Origin: Henricia sp. BOLD:AAB3569
Lineage: Eukaryota; Echinodermata; Asteroidea; Spinulosida; Echinasteridae
Direction: 5' to 3'
Assembly (NCBI GenBank): GCA_037783545.1
Contig: JBBELK010000003.1
Span: forward strand, 3,844,001-3,908,000
DNA length: 64,000 bases
Positions 1 to 12,683 of the stretch are shown here, piece by piece (the stretch's first letter is position 1; every line of letters starts with the position of its first letter). A model generated the notes under the pieces. It did not search any database and was not told the origin of the DNA. It saw only the letters and a list, made by a program, of their open reading frames with translations. A program made the position numbers and the translations under genes.

Positions 1-31
1 GCATTCTACATCTGCTGAAATCTGTGCACTT

Positions 32-180
32 TACAATTAATCAGGTTGGTGTAGTGGTACCAGAGTCAATATGTAGAATGGGTTTTCATATCCCTGCTTG
101 ATCCTGTGGGTTTCCCCCAAAGGGAAATCTTATTTAGTGTTCTCGCTCAAATTGGTACGTTATTGCAATGATCATATTGC
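32..180 (+). mobile_element. SINE-2 remnant
   Basis: caggttggtgtagtggtacc...ccctgcttgatcctgtgggtttccccc matches the SINE-2 head and body with an internal deletion. Mirrored remnants are at 22860-22975 and 29870-30000. Confidence 0.6.
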
Positions 181-2747
181 CAATGGACCAGTTACATGAG
201 GCATTTGTATTCACATCATAAAACTGATGTCATGCTGTGCAAATCTAAACCACTCGGCAATAGTACTCAACATTGTTAAAACAATTAGGGGGTGACATTA
301 TAGACCTGTTGACTACACCAGCACATGTTAATTATCCTTAATTTCAACATTGAAAGGTAGTGATTTGAATAAACCAGTTTTTAACCTCAAGTATTTGAAA
401 CGATTGCAGAATACTGCCCACATCTACAAGTACCAAATGCATCACAAAACGTCTTCTTTAGCCAATAGAGATCAAAACATTTACTCACGAAGAGAAATTT
501 AGAATTGTTACCCGGGAAATCGTGCTAAAATACATGTAGATGTTGGCAGTGTTCTGCAACTGGATATTTCATTTCTATTGTGATCCAGCATATCAGAATT
601 ACAAACAAGTCTATGGGGCTGTTTGCAAGAAGCACGTTGTGTTTTTCGGAAGTAGTTTCTATAAAGGTAGTTTACAGGATTGGGTTTTGCTGTAAATTTC
701 ATAAAACGTTTGTTCATCAAATGGGTTACGTTTTTGCAACCGTAACCGAAAATCGGTGACGGATCATCCAGGCTCATTTAAATACAAAAACAAAATGAAT
801 TCATAGCGGTTGTCGGCTGACAATCCATAAAAATTTCACTTATTTGAACATGAAATGTGTAGCGTCATTTCACATGACGGTTCGGAACTGCATTCTGAAA
901 TTTGCGAAACCTGTATATTGGCGTTAAAATGAAATAATTGACTTGTCACTATCAAAATGGGGCAATTTTTTTTTGGAAAAAATGGGAATTTGGGAAATGA
1001 ATTTAATATCCCCAAAATGTGCAACGTATTCTTAATATATGCTGGGTCACAATTGCTGTACATTTGTTATTGAACATGTTTGTTGTCAATTCTTGACTAT
1101 TTTGACCAGTTGCATCAAAAGGGGACTTTAAGACCAAAACATTAACTAACGGGTACATTGACATTTGATCAGATTTTACAACGAATTTGTACTTGTTTAT
1201 AGACGTAGACTGCTGCAACAGTCCCCCTTTTTATGCATCTGGTAGCATTTTATGGAAAGATTACCATGCACGGACCCCGTACACTAAACCTATGGGACAA
1301 CTCTAAAAACAGTTTTTCCTTGGTAAATTTATGACATTTGTTCCTCCTAATTTTGCATTGTAATCGTCAAACATTTTCATTTGGTTTATATTTCATAAGG
1401 AAAATCTTGGGTGTCTGTGCACGGTAATCTATCTCTATTTTATTTTAAAATGACAGTTTGCTAGCCGACGTTCTGAATTACTGCCCAAATCTAGCGCTGC
1501 GAAACTAAGGCTTTATTGCTTCATTAGAAATATGCATTTTTATTTTAACTGCGCATGCAACAAAATCCCGACAGTGTCGTAGTACATCAAAATTGTTACT
1601 TTGAACCAGGCAATTACTATTTGCCTATGCTTGAATTTCAAGACGCTTTTCTGAAACCTTAAATGTTTGCGTTCAGACATCGGCTAGCAAACTGTCAACT
1701 TGGTGTAAAGTGGTTGATCAAGGAAATGACCAAACAAGTCTCATTTGTCCGTACATGACCATCAAATCAGCAAAAACAAAACTTGTTTCACGTAATTGCC
1801 ACAAATTGGTTGCCGAGTTCTAAAACAGTAGAAACGCTCATTTTTTCAGTAAAACTCTTGGCAACATCGTAATCAAGTTTCGGATCGTTTCCAAATATTT
1901 CAAGTTTTGGTTGTTCAAAATCTAAACTTGAACAGAACTTGTTATACATAATTGTCATGGAAATTGCGTATTTAGTTTTGGTAATCGCGCAAAACCGAAT
2001 TTGATGACTTGTACCGAAAATGAGACTTGTTGGTCAAAGTGTGTATCCTGCTGCTGTTGAATGAGTCAGTTAAAAATACAAAACCGATATCTAATTTATT
2101 TGAATATTTTCAAGTAAAGCAACTTTTAACTGCCCTTTAAGTCAAACCAAATTTGACTTGGAAGATGCGCTCTGACTCATTTGACATTGCAGCAGTCTAC
2201 ACGCTTTAAAGGAACTAGAATTTACCTTATATGCTGTGACCTTTATCTGAGGGTTAGCTGTGGCGGAAGTATCAAACGTTAAATTTTCTGCAGAAAAGAA
2301 AATTTCATTGTATTAAATGAACAAGATAATGCACCTTTAAAATAGACAGTTACCCTCAGAAGGTCACAGAAGTAAGGTACATTGTGGTTCCTTTAAGAGG
2401 CTACATTGCTCATTGTAATGCAGCTTCACAATGTGACTTCAAGTCATTTGCATATAATCTCTTTGCATATATTAATTAATATGCATTGAGGTTGCATGCT
2501 AATGACCTGGTTAAGTTGCATTGTGAGCAGCATTTCAATAGAGGGATGTAGCCTCTTTCTTCCATTTGGAAGAATCCTTGATCAACCACGTTTTAAAAGT
2601 TCCTCCCACCTTTTGGATGGGAGGGGCTTTTAAAATTTACACCAAAATAAAGACAAGGGAGGGTAGGTTTGTATTTCAGAAATTTTATTCAAGGGGAACC
2701 CCTTTTCAATTTTTTTTCCAAAAAAAATGTTTAAAAAATAAATAAAA

Positions 2748-5700
2748 GCTGTGCAAACGTGTGCCGCTGATCGGCGCCCTCTACTGTCTGCGATGTGTGA
2801 TAACCAATAATGACTCGAGAGCTGTGGTTGATACGCCCTCTGTTGAGTGAAATCTGCCAATGTACCGCTGCTGTTCTACTTTATCAGTGTACTGCCCTCA
2901 TATGATTTGACAAGCCGAGTTCAGAATGTCTTGCCTCAAAAACCATAATCATAGAGAATAAAGAATTCCTATTGTCTACTTTAGTTCAGTGAGGACCTGT
3001 GTGATTTGGTATAGTGGATTGAGGACCATTGCACCCTTTTCCACCATTTTTCCCGACCATTTCGTCATATTAAGTTGGTACCCGTCACTCTTGGTTCCTA
3101 CGTAGCCAAGTCTCTCTTTCGGCAGGGTCAAGATGACCAACCTTTTCTCACAGGACATCTTCTGTTGATCTAAGAGGGCTCTTGACCTGATGGATGATGG
3201 AGACGTCTACCCAGTTGATGATGTGATGGTCAGAGAAATGACATTCTAACATGGCTGTCCGTTTCATACATGAACAAAACTTCCACTTGGTGAACAGAAA
3301 CTCTGATTTTTACATTGGTTTCACTTGTGTGTGGCACAGGAGATATCAACGATAACACTGCGTTCATGAAGTAATTAATACCTCGTTCTTTTAACATGAG
3401 TTAGGACTTGCTGTCGTACTTCATATATCAATTTAAAAAGTGATTTACATAATGCATTTATTATCTAAGGTGTCTGCTGAGACATCATATGAAATAATTA
3501 TATTTGCTGATATGTTACATTTGTGAAAAATAACTTAAAGATGTCCATTATTAGCTACATTCACATTAATATGACTTTAATCAACCTGACCTATAAACTA
3601 AACTGAACAAAATATGTTATTTAAACTTATCTAAGAACGAAATAGGTATATTCATTGTGGTTATTGAATAACAATAATACAATCATGATCTGTTGGCTCA
3701 TGATGCAGTCAATGATATGGACCAGTAACTGCCTGATGAAGACTAGCAGTTCAAAACATTGTGGTCCACATTGTTGACTACATCGTTAGACAACAGATGA
3801 GTGTTTCATTGTTAAACTTATCTTCCATAGAAAGGACATAAATGTACTTACAAGAACACTACCATACTTGAATGTTTGCCATGTGAAGGAAATTTCACTT
3901 TAATGAACTGCTTATTAGAACGAGTACAAAACTACATGTACGTCTTAGATGCCTTTTTAGTTATGTAGGATCTTGTGTTGGAGTGAGCATGGTTACGGCC
4001 TGTCTACACTAGGAGATTTTTGTCTGACAGACTTGACAGACTTTTTGTTTAGCGAGCCTGGCTTTATCGACTAAGCAGGTAATTTTTACCAATGGATTAT
4101 TAACTTTAGGTAGTTATTACCGTTAACCACTAAGCCCAAAACACATCTTAGATTGCAATACTCGTCCACAACACTCGTCCCTGAGTAACATGCACAAACT
4201 GCCTTGATACAACGCCCTAACTGTACTTATGTTTATGTTCAGGGAATGGAAAATGTGCAAACTCCTCAACAGTAAGATTGTTTGAGTTTAAGAATTTAAC
4301 TTGATGAATGTGTCTTGATTATCTAAGCGGGTTTATGGTCACTATTCCGTACTTTACAAAAACAAAACTATGAAATTTATTTAGACCTGAGAATGTGTGA
4401 CAAATGATTATTACTGACTTTCTCATTTTACAAAAAAATAATATGATGAAACGGGCTACAGTGCCTTCCCTTTCTAAGAATACATACAGGTTTATTTTTA
4501 TTTTCTTAAATTTGGATTTTAATTTTAATTCTATTTATTTGTACTATTGTAGCATTAATCTGATTTAGGATTAAAAATGATGATAATGATTAGATTTGTA
4601 TAGCGCACATATCCACCCTGCAGGGTGCTCAAGGCGCTGTTACCATTATTACCGCTGCCATCAGGGAATCACCAGAACCATTTCGCTTCAACTAGGTGGC
4701 TGCTGGTCAGGCGCACAACCCTATCAGCAGTTGGATTGTGGCATTCCCCGTAACAGCTTCCCATATATCGCTTGGGTTGACGAGGCAACTGGGATTAAGT
4801 TCCTTGCCCAGGGACACAGACACGTTGGTCGAAGTGGGGCTCGAACCCCCAACCTCTGATTGGGAGTCCCGCTTCATACCCACTAGACCACACAACCCTG
4901 TGTCTTACTTATTTTATTTTTCTTGCAATTAACTGGTTTAGGATTAACCCTGTGTCTTACTTGTATTTAAAAGCTGAAAACATTTAAACCACATTGAAAT
5001 TTAAGTGAGCACTATTTAAGATCTGAGAAACAAATTTAGCGGTTTAAACATGACAATGCTGTTTGAGAATTTAGCTTTTGTGTTCAGAATAATGTGTTGA
5101 TTTAGCCTGATATTTGTATAATATTTACATCTATTTATCATTTGTTAATAGTTTTAGTTTAGGATTATCTACTGATATACGGAGTACTACAGAATGTCCT
5201 AACTCACATTAAAAAAACAAGGTATTAAAATACTTCATGATCCCAATGTTATCTTTGATATTTCCTGTACCATACACAAGTGAATCCAATGCAAAAACCC
5301 TAGTTTCTGTTCACCAAGTGGAAGGTTTGATCATACATGAAAAGGGCAACCATCTTAGAATGTCATTTCTCTGACCTTCACATCATCAACTGGGTAGATG
5401 TCTCCATCATCCGTCAGGTCAAGAGCCCCCTCAGATCAACAGAAGATGTCCTGTGAGAAATGGTTGGTCATTATGACCCTGCCGAAAGAGAGACTTGGCT
5501 ACGTAGGAACCAAGAGTGACGGGTACCAACTCAGAACAACAAAATGATCAAGAAAAAAAGTGGAAAAAGTGCAATGGTCTTCAGTCCACTACACCAAACC
5601 ACACAGGTACTCACAGAACTAAAGCAGGCAATAGGAATCCCTTCTTCTCGATGATTGTGGCTTTTGAGGCAAGACATTCTGAGCTCAGCTTGTCAAATCA

Positions 5701-5854
5701 TATGGGGCAGGACACTGGTGAAGTAGAACAACAGCGGTACATTGGCAGATTTCACTCAACAGAGGGCGTATCAACCACAGCACTTGGGTCATTATTGGTT
5801 GTCACACATTGCAGACAGTAGAGGGCGCCGATCAGCAGCACACGTTTGCACAGC
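2748..5854. mobile_element. Foldback element with about 0.7-kb TIRs, copy in block A1
   Basis: Outer ends are gctgtgcaaacgtgtg and its complement. The left TIR (about 2748-3432) and right TIR (about 5170-5854) are inverted copies that include tacgtagccaagtctctctt / aagagagacttggctacgta. The 1.7-kb interior carries a tRNA-derived SINE and no transposase, so it is non-autonomous. No clear target-site duplication is seen. Short frames in the TIRs (2976-3158 minus; 5516-5821 plus) recur in other copies. Confidence 0.78.
4573..4902 (-). mobile_element. tRNA-derived SINE-1 with (ATC)-type tail
   Basis: Read on the minus strand: a tRNA-like head with an A-box-like TGGTCTAGTGGG and B box GGTTCGAGCCC, a body with CCTGGGCAAGGCACTTAA (this copy is altered at this point), and a 3' part GGTGGATATGTGCGC followed by an ATC-rich tail. 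It lies inside the foldback element. Confidence 0.85.
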
Positions 5855-6548
5855 CAGAGAGTGTGTATAGGAGTACAGAGAACATTATTCAAATACATTA
5901 TAGAAAGTTAAATACATCATAAAGAACTAAGCATGAGAATTATCCCCAAAACATTCAACCAGAATTGATTCTAATACTTTAGTCGCAGGCAATATCTTCA
6001 ATATATCAAGGAGTGATCAATTGCAAAGAAAATTTAGTGGGAATTTGTAAAAAAAAAAACTAAACCAGATTTTGAGAGTGTGTGATGCCAACAAGTGCAG
6101 CATGTAATGTAACACAATAAATAAAGATTGATTCTTGAATATGGAGTTGCTTCTTTGATTTGAAGATGACTAGGATCGAATGTGTTCGCTGCATGGGAGT
6201 AATTCTCATGCTCACATACAGGCATATTAAGCATAAATAGAACAATTCAAACCAGCTCTATCCAAACCAAAAACAACCAACAATGTACTCAACGTAGAAT
6301 GCAGCAACACTTTGGTCATTTTGATTTCTCTTTGGCCGAAAGCATCAAACAGATTTAGCCATGATTCCCATTTTGCCGAGTTTGCACACACTTGTTTGAA
6401 TAACAAAACCAGTACAGTGATTACGACTTTCAAGAGTACCATGTAGACGGAATCATTTTCTACTTGGTTATGTCCAATTTGAATTGAGCTGGTTACAAAA
6501 TGAACAAACTGAGAGCAGTGGGTATATTGTACACGTCTTACTGACACC

Positions 6549-6586
6549 TCCCGTCCCCCACCCCCCCCCCCCCCCCCCCCCCCCCC
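6549..6586 (+). repeat. Poly-C run, block A1
   Basis: Nearly uninterrupted C for about 38 bases; block A3 has only a short C-rich stretch at the same place (36353-36365). Confidence 0.9.
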
Positions 6587-6848
6587 AAAAAAGGTACCAA
6601 ATATTCAAAGTCACTCATATTTAAAAAAAACAAAATGTTTAAAAAATGGATTGACTGCATTTTTGTAATTATTAATTTTAGTTGGAAGAGAATGTTTCTA
6701 CATCCACACCAAAAAAATGCAGAATTTGTCTTTTTGATAAATATACTTTTTCCACACCAGTACTGCAAAATCCACTGCTCTCAGCCTGAACATTTGGTAT
6801 TTACAGTTTAATGTAATTCAGAATCAGCATACAAAATTAATTATGGGA

Positions 6849-7103
6849 AATCCCCACTCCAGGGGAGAGATGGACAATGTTTGGGGCATCTCCACTCCAG
6901 GGGAGAGATGGACAATGTTTGGGGCATCCCCACTCCAGGGGAGAGATGGACAATGTTTGGGGCATCCCCACTCCAGGGGAGAGATGGACAATGTTTGGGG
7001 CATCCCCACTCCAGGGGAGAGATGGACAATGTTTGGGGCATCCCCACTCCAGGGGAGAGATGGACAATGTTTGGGGCATCCCCACTCTAGGGGATGGACA
7101 AAA
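6849..7103. repeat. 38-bp minisatellite, 6 full units plus 1 partial (block A1)
   Basis: Unit CCCCACTCCAGGGGAGAGAT plus GGACAATGTTTGGGGCAT, 38 bp. Because 38 is not a multiple of three and the unit has no stop in most frames, long false ORFs arise on both strands. Confidence 0.97.
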
Positions 7104-8585
7104 GGAAAATCCAGACTGCACAAATGCAATATGGATCTATCCCAATATAAAATAATATAAATACTCATTGTTTCCATTCGTTTTTGGGGCGATGAATTCG
7201 AAATGTACAGGACTGTGCTATGAATACGTTTGTTCAATCCCAACATCATTCATTTCACTATTTAAAACATGGTCCATTTTTTGGTTCACTAAAACTGTAA
7301 TTTCCAAAACAAAATATTTTGGAGTTGTAGCCTTTTGAGCTTGGTTAAACAATGAGTATTTGGTCACAAATTAGATAATGTTATCTCATAAAAAATGATT
7401 AAAATCTGACAAATATTAAACTCATGTTTCTAGACTATACAGAATATTTCCACACCAAATGCATTTGAAATAAATGGTAAAGGAAAGGCCAACTGTGCTA
7501 TCGTGTATTTGATAAATCTACAATGGGATAAATTTGACTAGAATGATTAAGCTTTTTGAGCCATGAAAAGGAAATGGACTGTTTCTTGATGATTTTTATG
7601 AAGCTGCTTTAGCTCTGTGGAAATTATTTTCTGGTCTAGTCGCATGAATTTAAACCAAATACAAGTACATTTACTTTTGAGTGACTCCAATCTGGACACA
7701 TCGCTGGAGGCGACTTGAAGATGGTTCAGGTTGCGACGATCAAATCAAACGTCATCTGTAATGAAAATAGAGAAAGACGAGGATTAATGAGATGAGGTCT
7801 GCCAAGAATTGCTCTGATCCAAAGTCATATGGCTTGTTGCTAACCTTTCAGGAAACCTACATGTATAAAACTTACAGCCTGTCATAATTCTACGCAACCT
7901 TTTTATTTCACAGGCATAGCAAATAAATTAACACAGGTTTCCAAAGAGGCCAATTAAAATTTGGGAACAAAATATCACAAAATTCCAGGTGAAATTATAA
8001 ACTCCGTTAACACACTGCAGCTGATTTCAAAAACTATTATTTTAAACCAATTTCCAATTGATTATGCAGAACATTTTAAACTATGCACAAGAGCGAAGAC
8101 GACCTGCAAGCTGTCTCAGACACACTGGATTTAACAATACATGTAGTTTGATTTGGCACAGGCTCATCAAACTTTTACCAACAGACGAATGCATTTACCA
8201 TGAATTTCATGCAGTGTGAAAAGAAATCACAGCCCTCTATTGGCAATACTGCTTTTGTAGGACAAAATAAAGCACTTGTCTCACATTAATTTAACTAACA
8301 ACTTTTTTGCAGTAATTACCTTGTCATTGACGCCAATTTTAGGATCTTGCTTGGAGTAACATATATCCCTGGTCCACATTCAGACAGTCGGGTGGATGCT
8401 CATCTGCAATAAAGATACAAAAACTGATAAGACAAGGACCTAATCAGTTGCTAGAAGCAATTAATTTAATAACATAATTAAATGGTTTCTTGTCTCGCTG
8501 AGTGAAGAATGCAAATACTTGAGCAATATTTCAGCAAATTTGGATTCAGACCACAGCCAGTGATTGTCAATCTGGCTATATGTTG

Positions 8586-8850
8586 GATCGGGTTGGTGTA
8601 GCAGTGCTTTCCTCACTTTCCACCTCTGTGGGGTATGTTCGAATCCTGTCCGAGTCAATATGTGGAATTGGGTGTTCAATCCCTGCTTGATCCTATGGGT
8701 TTCCCCCACGTGCTTGTGTGTGGGGTTTTCCTCCCACCTCTAAAACTGAACATGTCTTCTTCATATTCTCTCAAATACCACTCTGTAATTGGGGTTGATA
8801 CATGATTATGCTGATGATTTGGGAGGTGAAATAAATAAATAATATCTTTG
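8586..8850 (+). mobile_element. tRNA-derived SINE-2, block A1
   Basis: Head gttggtgtagcagtg with degraded B box (gttcgaatcct), conserved body gtgtggggttttcctcccac, and an aaataaataaat tail. The same family has a fuller copy at 42188-42478. Confidence 0.75.
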
Positions 8851-9039
8851 CTGGAGGGGTCAGAAGCCATAAACCAAGATTACTGCTAAATGATCAGAGT
8901 CAATTTGCGCAAACCTTGCGAGAGAACCTTGGGGATCAAGCAAGGAACACAAGTACAGCTTTTTTAACAATATTAAATGACATAATTCATTCAAATCGAC
9001 GCAAGAAAAAAACAGCACAGAATCCAGACTTGTCCCACG

Positions 9040-9182
9040 TTAAAGGCACAGAGGCTCGTAAATGCACGCGTAAGGCCAAATTCATGCCACGAAATACGCA
9101 ACTCCATAGCAAAGACATGGAGCTGCATATTTCGTGGCACGAATTTGGCCTCACGCGCGCATTGACGAGCCTGTGCCTTTAA
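9040..9182. mobile_element. MITE family M2 (TTAAAGGCACAGGCTCGTCA), block A1
   Basis: About 140-bp near-palindrome with TIR TTAAAGGCACAGGCTCGTCA-type ends and inner cacgaaatacgcaactccat. TTAA ends could be a piggyBac-type target site. Confidence 0.85.
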
Positions 9183-9984
9183 GTTAAACTGACAGATTGA
9201 TGTAGTAATTACCTCATCATTGATGCCAATTTCAAGATCTTGCTTGGAGTAACACGTAGCTGGTCCATATTCAGATAGTCAGGTGGGCGTACATCTGAAA
9301 TTAAAAAATAAATAAACAAAAACTGATTAGGCAAAGACTAGAAGAAATCATCTGAGCTGATTTAATCCTCACTTTCTTAGGTGTGTGAAAAAACGTACTG
9401 ATTTTGGAGGATTGAAGAGTGTTGGGGTTGATGATATATTTTAACAGAATGAAGATTAAATTGTAGACTAAATCTGTGAGTTGTGCTAATTTCCAAGGTA
9501 CTAAGAGTTATGTTATAGTGGGTTTACCGTCGTCTTAACTTGAAGCAATTATAATACCAATTTTAATCAAACATAAGAAGTGGTGAAATGATCTTAACTT
9601 CCATAGCAGTGAGGCAGCCGCATTACTCATCTCAACTTAAATTCTGGGATGGGCTAAGACAGGATGATGTCTATAAATTTAGCTGCTTCCTCTTATTTAA
9701 TTGTGCACAAATCATAAAAGCCTTTCATACCTTAAATTATGAATAAACACTACTGAATTCTGAATCAATTAACTGTGTTTTTGTTTAGTTTTGTTTTAGG
9801 GTTTTTCAGATTGGAAGTTTTTTAGGGTTTATGTTTTTCAGATTGGAAGTGGCTGGATCATTATTTAATCAGTGATTAGGGTTAAACCTTTAGGGAATAA
9901 ACTGAAGTCAGCAGAGCTAATTAAACAGGGTCGACTCTATTTTTTACAAGATGGACTTGCTTCAAGTTGACACCACAGGATTTT

Positions 9985-10786
9985 TTTTAGTAACTTACTT
10001 ACTTAATCCTCTTCGTCCCCAGTGGGACATAAGGCGTCAACAATTTGCTTCAATCTGGGTCGGTCCTTCGCTGCATATTGTGCCTCGCCCAATGTCAGAC
10101 CCATCTCTTTCAGCTCGGCTACTACAGACCGTCGCCAGGTTGTTCTTGGCCGCCCAAGTTTCCTTTTCCCAGATGGTGTCCATCCGAGGGCAGTTTTGGC
10201 AATACGGCTTTGGTCCATTCTCAAAACATGCCCGAGCCATCGGATCCGGCGGCGTTTTTATCTCCAGCACTACACTCTGGCTCTTTGTTTTTTTATACAG
10301 TTCTTTGTTTGTGATCTTGTTGGGCCAGAAGATGCGACATATTTTTCTCAGGCAGCCATTGTGGAAAGGGTTAATTGATCTTATCCATATCGGTCTTTAC
10401 CACTCTCCAGCACTCGGAGCCATACTGTTGTACAGTCGGAGCTTTGTTCTTAAGTTGTACTGTTTTGATTTCCATACAGGCTGGAGACTTGCAAATTTAG
10501 ACACCACGAGCTTAATTCCCAAGCCTTACTTTTATGTCCTTATGCGCTGCATTATCTTTTGCGACGAGGCTATCCAGGTAGGTAAATTCCTCAACAAAGT
10601 CAAGCGGTTCACCATCTGCTGTAATTGGTGCATCTGGGGTGGAATTGATGTACATGACCTGGGTCTTGGAAGTGTTGATGTTCAAGTCTGTCTGCTTGGC
10701 AAATTTGATGAGCCTATTGGTCTTCTCCTGTAGATGGCAATGTTTAGTGGAGAGAGCAGCAAGGTCATCCGCAAAGTCAAGATCTT
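9985..10786 (-). pseudogene. RTE-like LINE 3' fragment (reverse transcriptase end), block A1
   Basis: Minus-strand frames encode LEDLDFADDLAALS (the RT active-site FADD motif), then EFTYLDSLVAKD, ECW/RVVKT-type sequence, RMDQSRIAKTALGWTPSGKR, GRPRTTWRR and a final LCPTGDEED followed by TAAGTAAGTAAG. This is the conserved C-terminal end of RTE-type ORF2 proteins. The reading is broken by several frameshifts and truncated at the 5' side, so it is dead. The (TAAG)n end fits an RTE tail. Confidence 0.85.
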
Positions 10787-11097
10787 CAAGTTGGGAAAAG
10801 AGTGTTTTCTGAATAAGTTTTATATTATAGGAATATTCACTGTGACGAACTGTAACCAAGTTTGTTTGATGAAGTCCATTATTTTGTGCAGGAATCCACA
10901 GAACATTTTCAATTTTGGCTAAAATGCATATATTTACCTGTTGGATGACTCCAACCACGACTTATTGCTTGGAATGGCATGGAGATTCTGGATTCGGATT
11001 CTGGCAATTCAATGAAATCTGTAATGAAAACAAGAAAAGATCACATCAATGTGGCATATAGCATTATTTTTAATATCGATATATGATTATTAACTGC

Positions 11098-11196
11098 CCA
11101 CCCCCCCCACTCCCCCCCCCCACTCCCCTCCCCCCCCCCCCCCCCCCCCCCTCCCCCTCCCCCCTCCCCCTCCCCCTCCCCCCAACCCCAACCCCC
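11098..11196 (+). repeat. C-rich low-complexity tract, block A1
   Basis: C runs broken by single T or A. Its minus strand is G-rich with many possible quadruplex runs. Absent from block A3. Confidence 0.92.
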
Positions 11197-11689
11197 AAAA
11201 AAGAAACACGTTTGAGAAATGCTAAAATGAAATTAGGTAGCCTGACATATATCAGTGACATACTTTGGAAGTGGTGTGGGGGAGGGGGGATTCACAATCT
11301 AAACTGTCTAGGTCATTTCTTCTGCACATACCGGCACGGTACGAGCTGTGCTCGTCTAAAATATTATGTATTTGTGCCTGATCAATGAACAGGTTAGATT
11401 TAGTCCGTCTGTATTTGGGCAATTTTCAGCATGTAAAGGCTTGCTTAACCTATGTGCCATATTTGATTGCCCTTTCGCCCCCTTCGACCTTGCAGACGGA
11501 TCGTGCAGAGCAAAATGTTTGTCGACAATGGGCCTGGGAGAGTAACTTTAATCAAAAAATGGTAATAGTTCTTTTTTGATTATTTAAAACCACAGCATCA
11601 ATTTGAGCAAGTTGGGAAATTTTGTCTGCTGAGAGACATTTGAGATGCTTGGTCATGTTGGTGGCAGCAAACAAACCGGTACTTTTCCA

Positions 11690-12043
11690 TAGACCCCTTG
11701 CACGACGGCCATGACAGAGGGCAGTCACGTCACAGTGCGTCATGCACGAGTAGGCACTATAGACCTTATGCACAGCGGCCATGACAGAGGGCAGTCACAT
11801 TGTCACAGTGTGTCATGCACAAGTAGGCACATTTTGGATCTATTGTCACATCATTTAAATATGAAAACCTGTCCTCTGTCATGGCTGCTGTGCATAAGGT
11901 CTATTGTGTCACATCATTTAAATTTGAAAACCTGTCCTCTGTCATGGCCGCCGTGCAAGGGGTCTATTGTGTCACATCATTTAAATTTGAAAACCTGCCC
12001 TCTGTCATGTCTGTCATGGCCGCCGTGCAAGGGGTCTATTGTC
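11690..12043. mobile_element. MITE family M1, nested cluster, block A1
   Basis: Several overlapping copies of a palindromic element with ends tagaccccttgcacggcggc and inner gacagagggcagtcac / catttaaatttgaaaacctg. Left halves and right halves are stacked, as if elements had inserted into each other. Confidence 0.85.
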
Positions 12044-12552
12044 TACGTCAAATTGAGTACGCACTCTTTAGCTCAAACGTCACGTAAACAATGGAAAAGG
12101 ACCTGTCTGTTTGCTGCCACCACGCGTTTCAAAAGTCTTTAAGTCCAATTGGTCCATAATTTTATTATTATAAATTTTAATCAATAATGAAATTGAAAAT
12201 GTTTGAATGGACTCATGGAGGTGTTTAAGGTGGCAAGAGTCGGGAAAGTTCTGCTTCAACTTAGCCCTTTATCATGTTTATCCTATGGTTAATAAGTTTA
12301 GGGAGTCTTCTCACCAAAATCATTGCTTTTTAAAGCTTTTTAATTTTTTTTTCTTTTTCAACTCACCTTTGCGGATCTCATGCGGGCCGCCATTTTGATT
12401 CTTGTGGTCATATTATCATAACAAACCACTCCCAGCCGATTATTAAAACATCTCATAAATATTTATAAACTGCGTCGGCCGTCAATGAGACACGCCCCTG
12501 AATGATAACCCAACGTTGTGGGCGCTCTATAATATTATTTACCGTAAAGAAA

Positions 12553-12672
12553 GGCTGGATCCGAATTAGTAGCTTTGGCTGTTGCTATGCTGTTGCTACG
12601 GGTGGACAATGACAATCCTTAGAAACAGTTAGGCCTACAGCCACAGCCAAAGGCCACTAATTCGGATCCAGC
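12553..12672. mobile_element. MITE family M3 (GGCTGGATCCGAATTAGTGG), block A1
   Basis: Palindromic element of about 120 bp with GGCTGTGGCTATGGCTGTTG repeats in the arms. It sits in a unit of the axis-array family (M4). Confidence 0.88.
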
Positions 12673-12683
12673 TAAAGCATGTC

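Larger units (their letters stand above)
7675..12393 (-). pseudogene. Exon set of an unrecognised gene, block A1
   Basis: Minus-strand exons with consensus splice sites: 12367-12393 (ATG, MAARMRSAK, donor gtgagt, start in a YY1-like AAAATGGCGGCC), 10938-11018 (81 nt, FIELPESESRISMPFQ), 9213-9294 (82 nt, RPPDYLN and VTPSKILKLASMM), 8320-8403 (84 nt; frameshifted by a 2-bp insertion), 7675-7755 (81 nt; in-frame stop in the best frame, NLNHLQVASSD). The middle exons begin AT after the acceptor and share length and sequence, so they are tandem exon duplicates. Phases do not all join, and the function is unknown. Probably a decayed gene copy. Confidence 0.5.
1..12683 (+). repeat. Block A, copy 1 (forward; continues left of window)
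   Basis: The first base lines up with 29829 and similarity runs to about 12683 (against 42132), ending just after a palindromic MITE. It contains, in order, a SINE-2 remnant, a foldback element, a 38-bp minisatellite, exon remnants, SINE-2, a MITE, an RTE fragment, a C-rich tract and a MITE cluster. It shares private changes with copy 3. No long intact ORF exists. Confidence 0.9.

Noticed and set aside
5516-5821. 101-codon frame conserved in three blocks as a transposase
   Set aside because: It lies wholly in a TIR of the foldback element, has no recognised motif, and its partner TIR does not keep the frame.
6849-7103. Regular short repeats as a CRISPR array
   Set aside because: Units are adjacent with no unique spacers, and the DNA is from an animal.
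9951-10733. 260-codon plus-strand frame
   Set aside because: It is antisense to the RTE-like LINE fragment, whose minus-strand reading carries the recognisable RT motifs.
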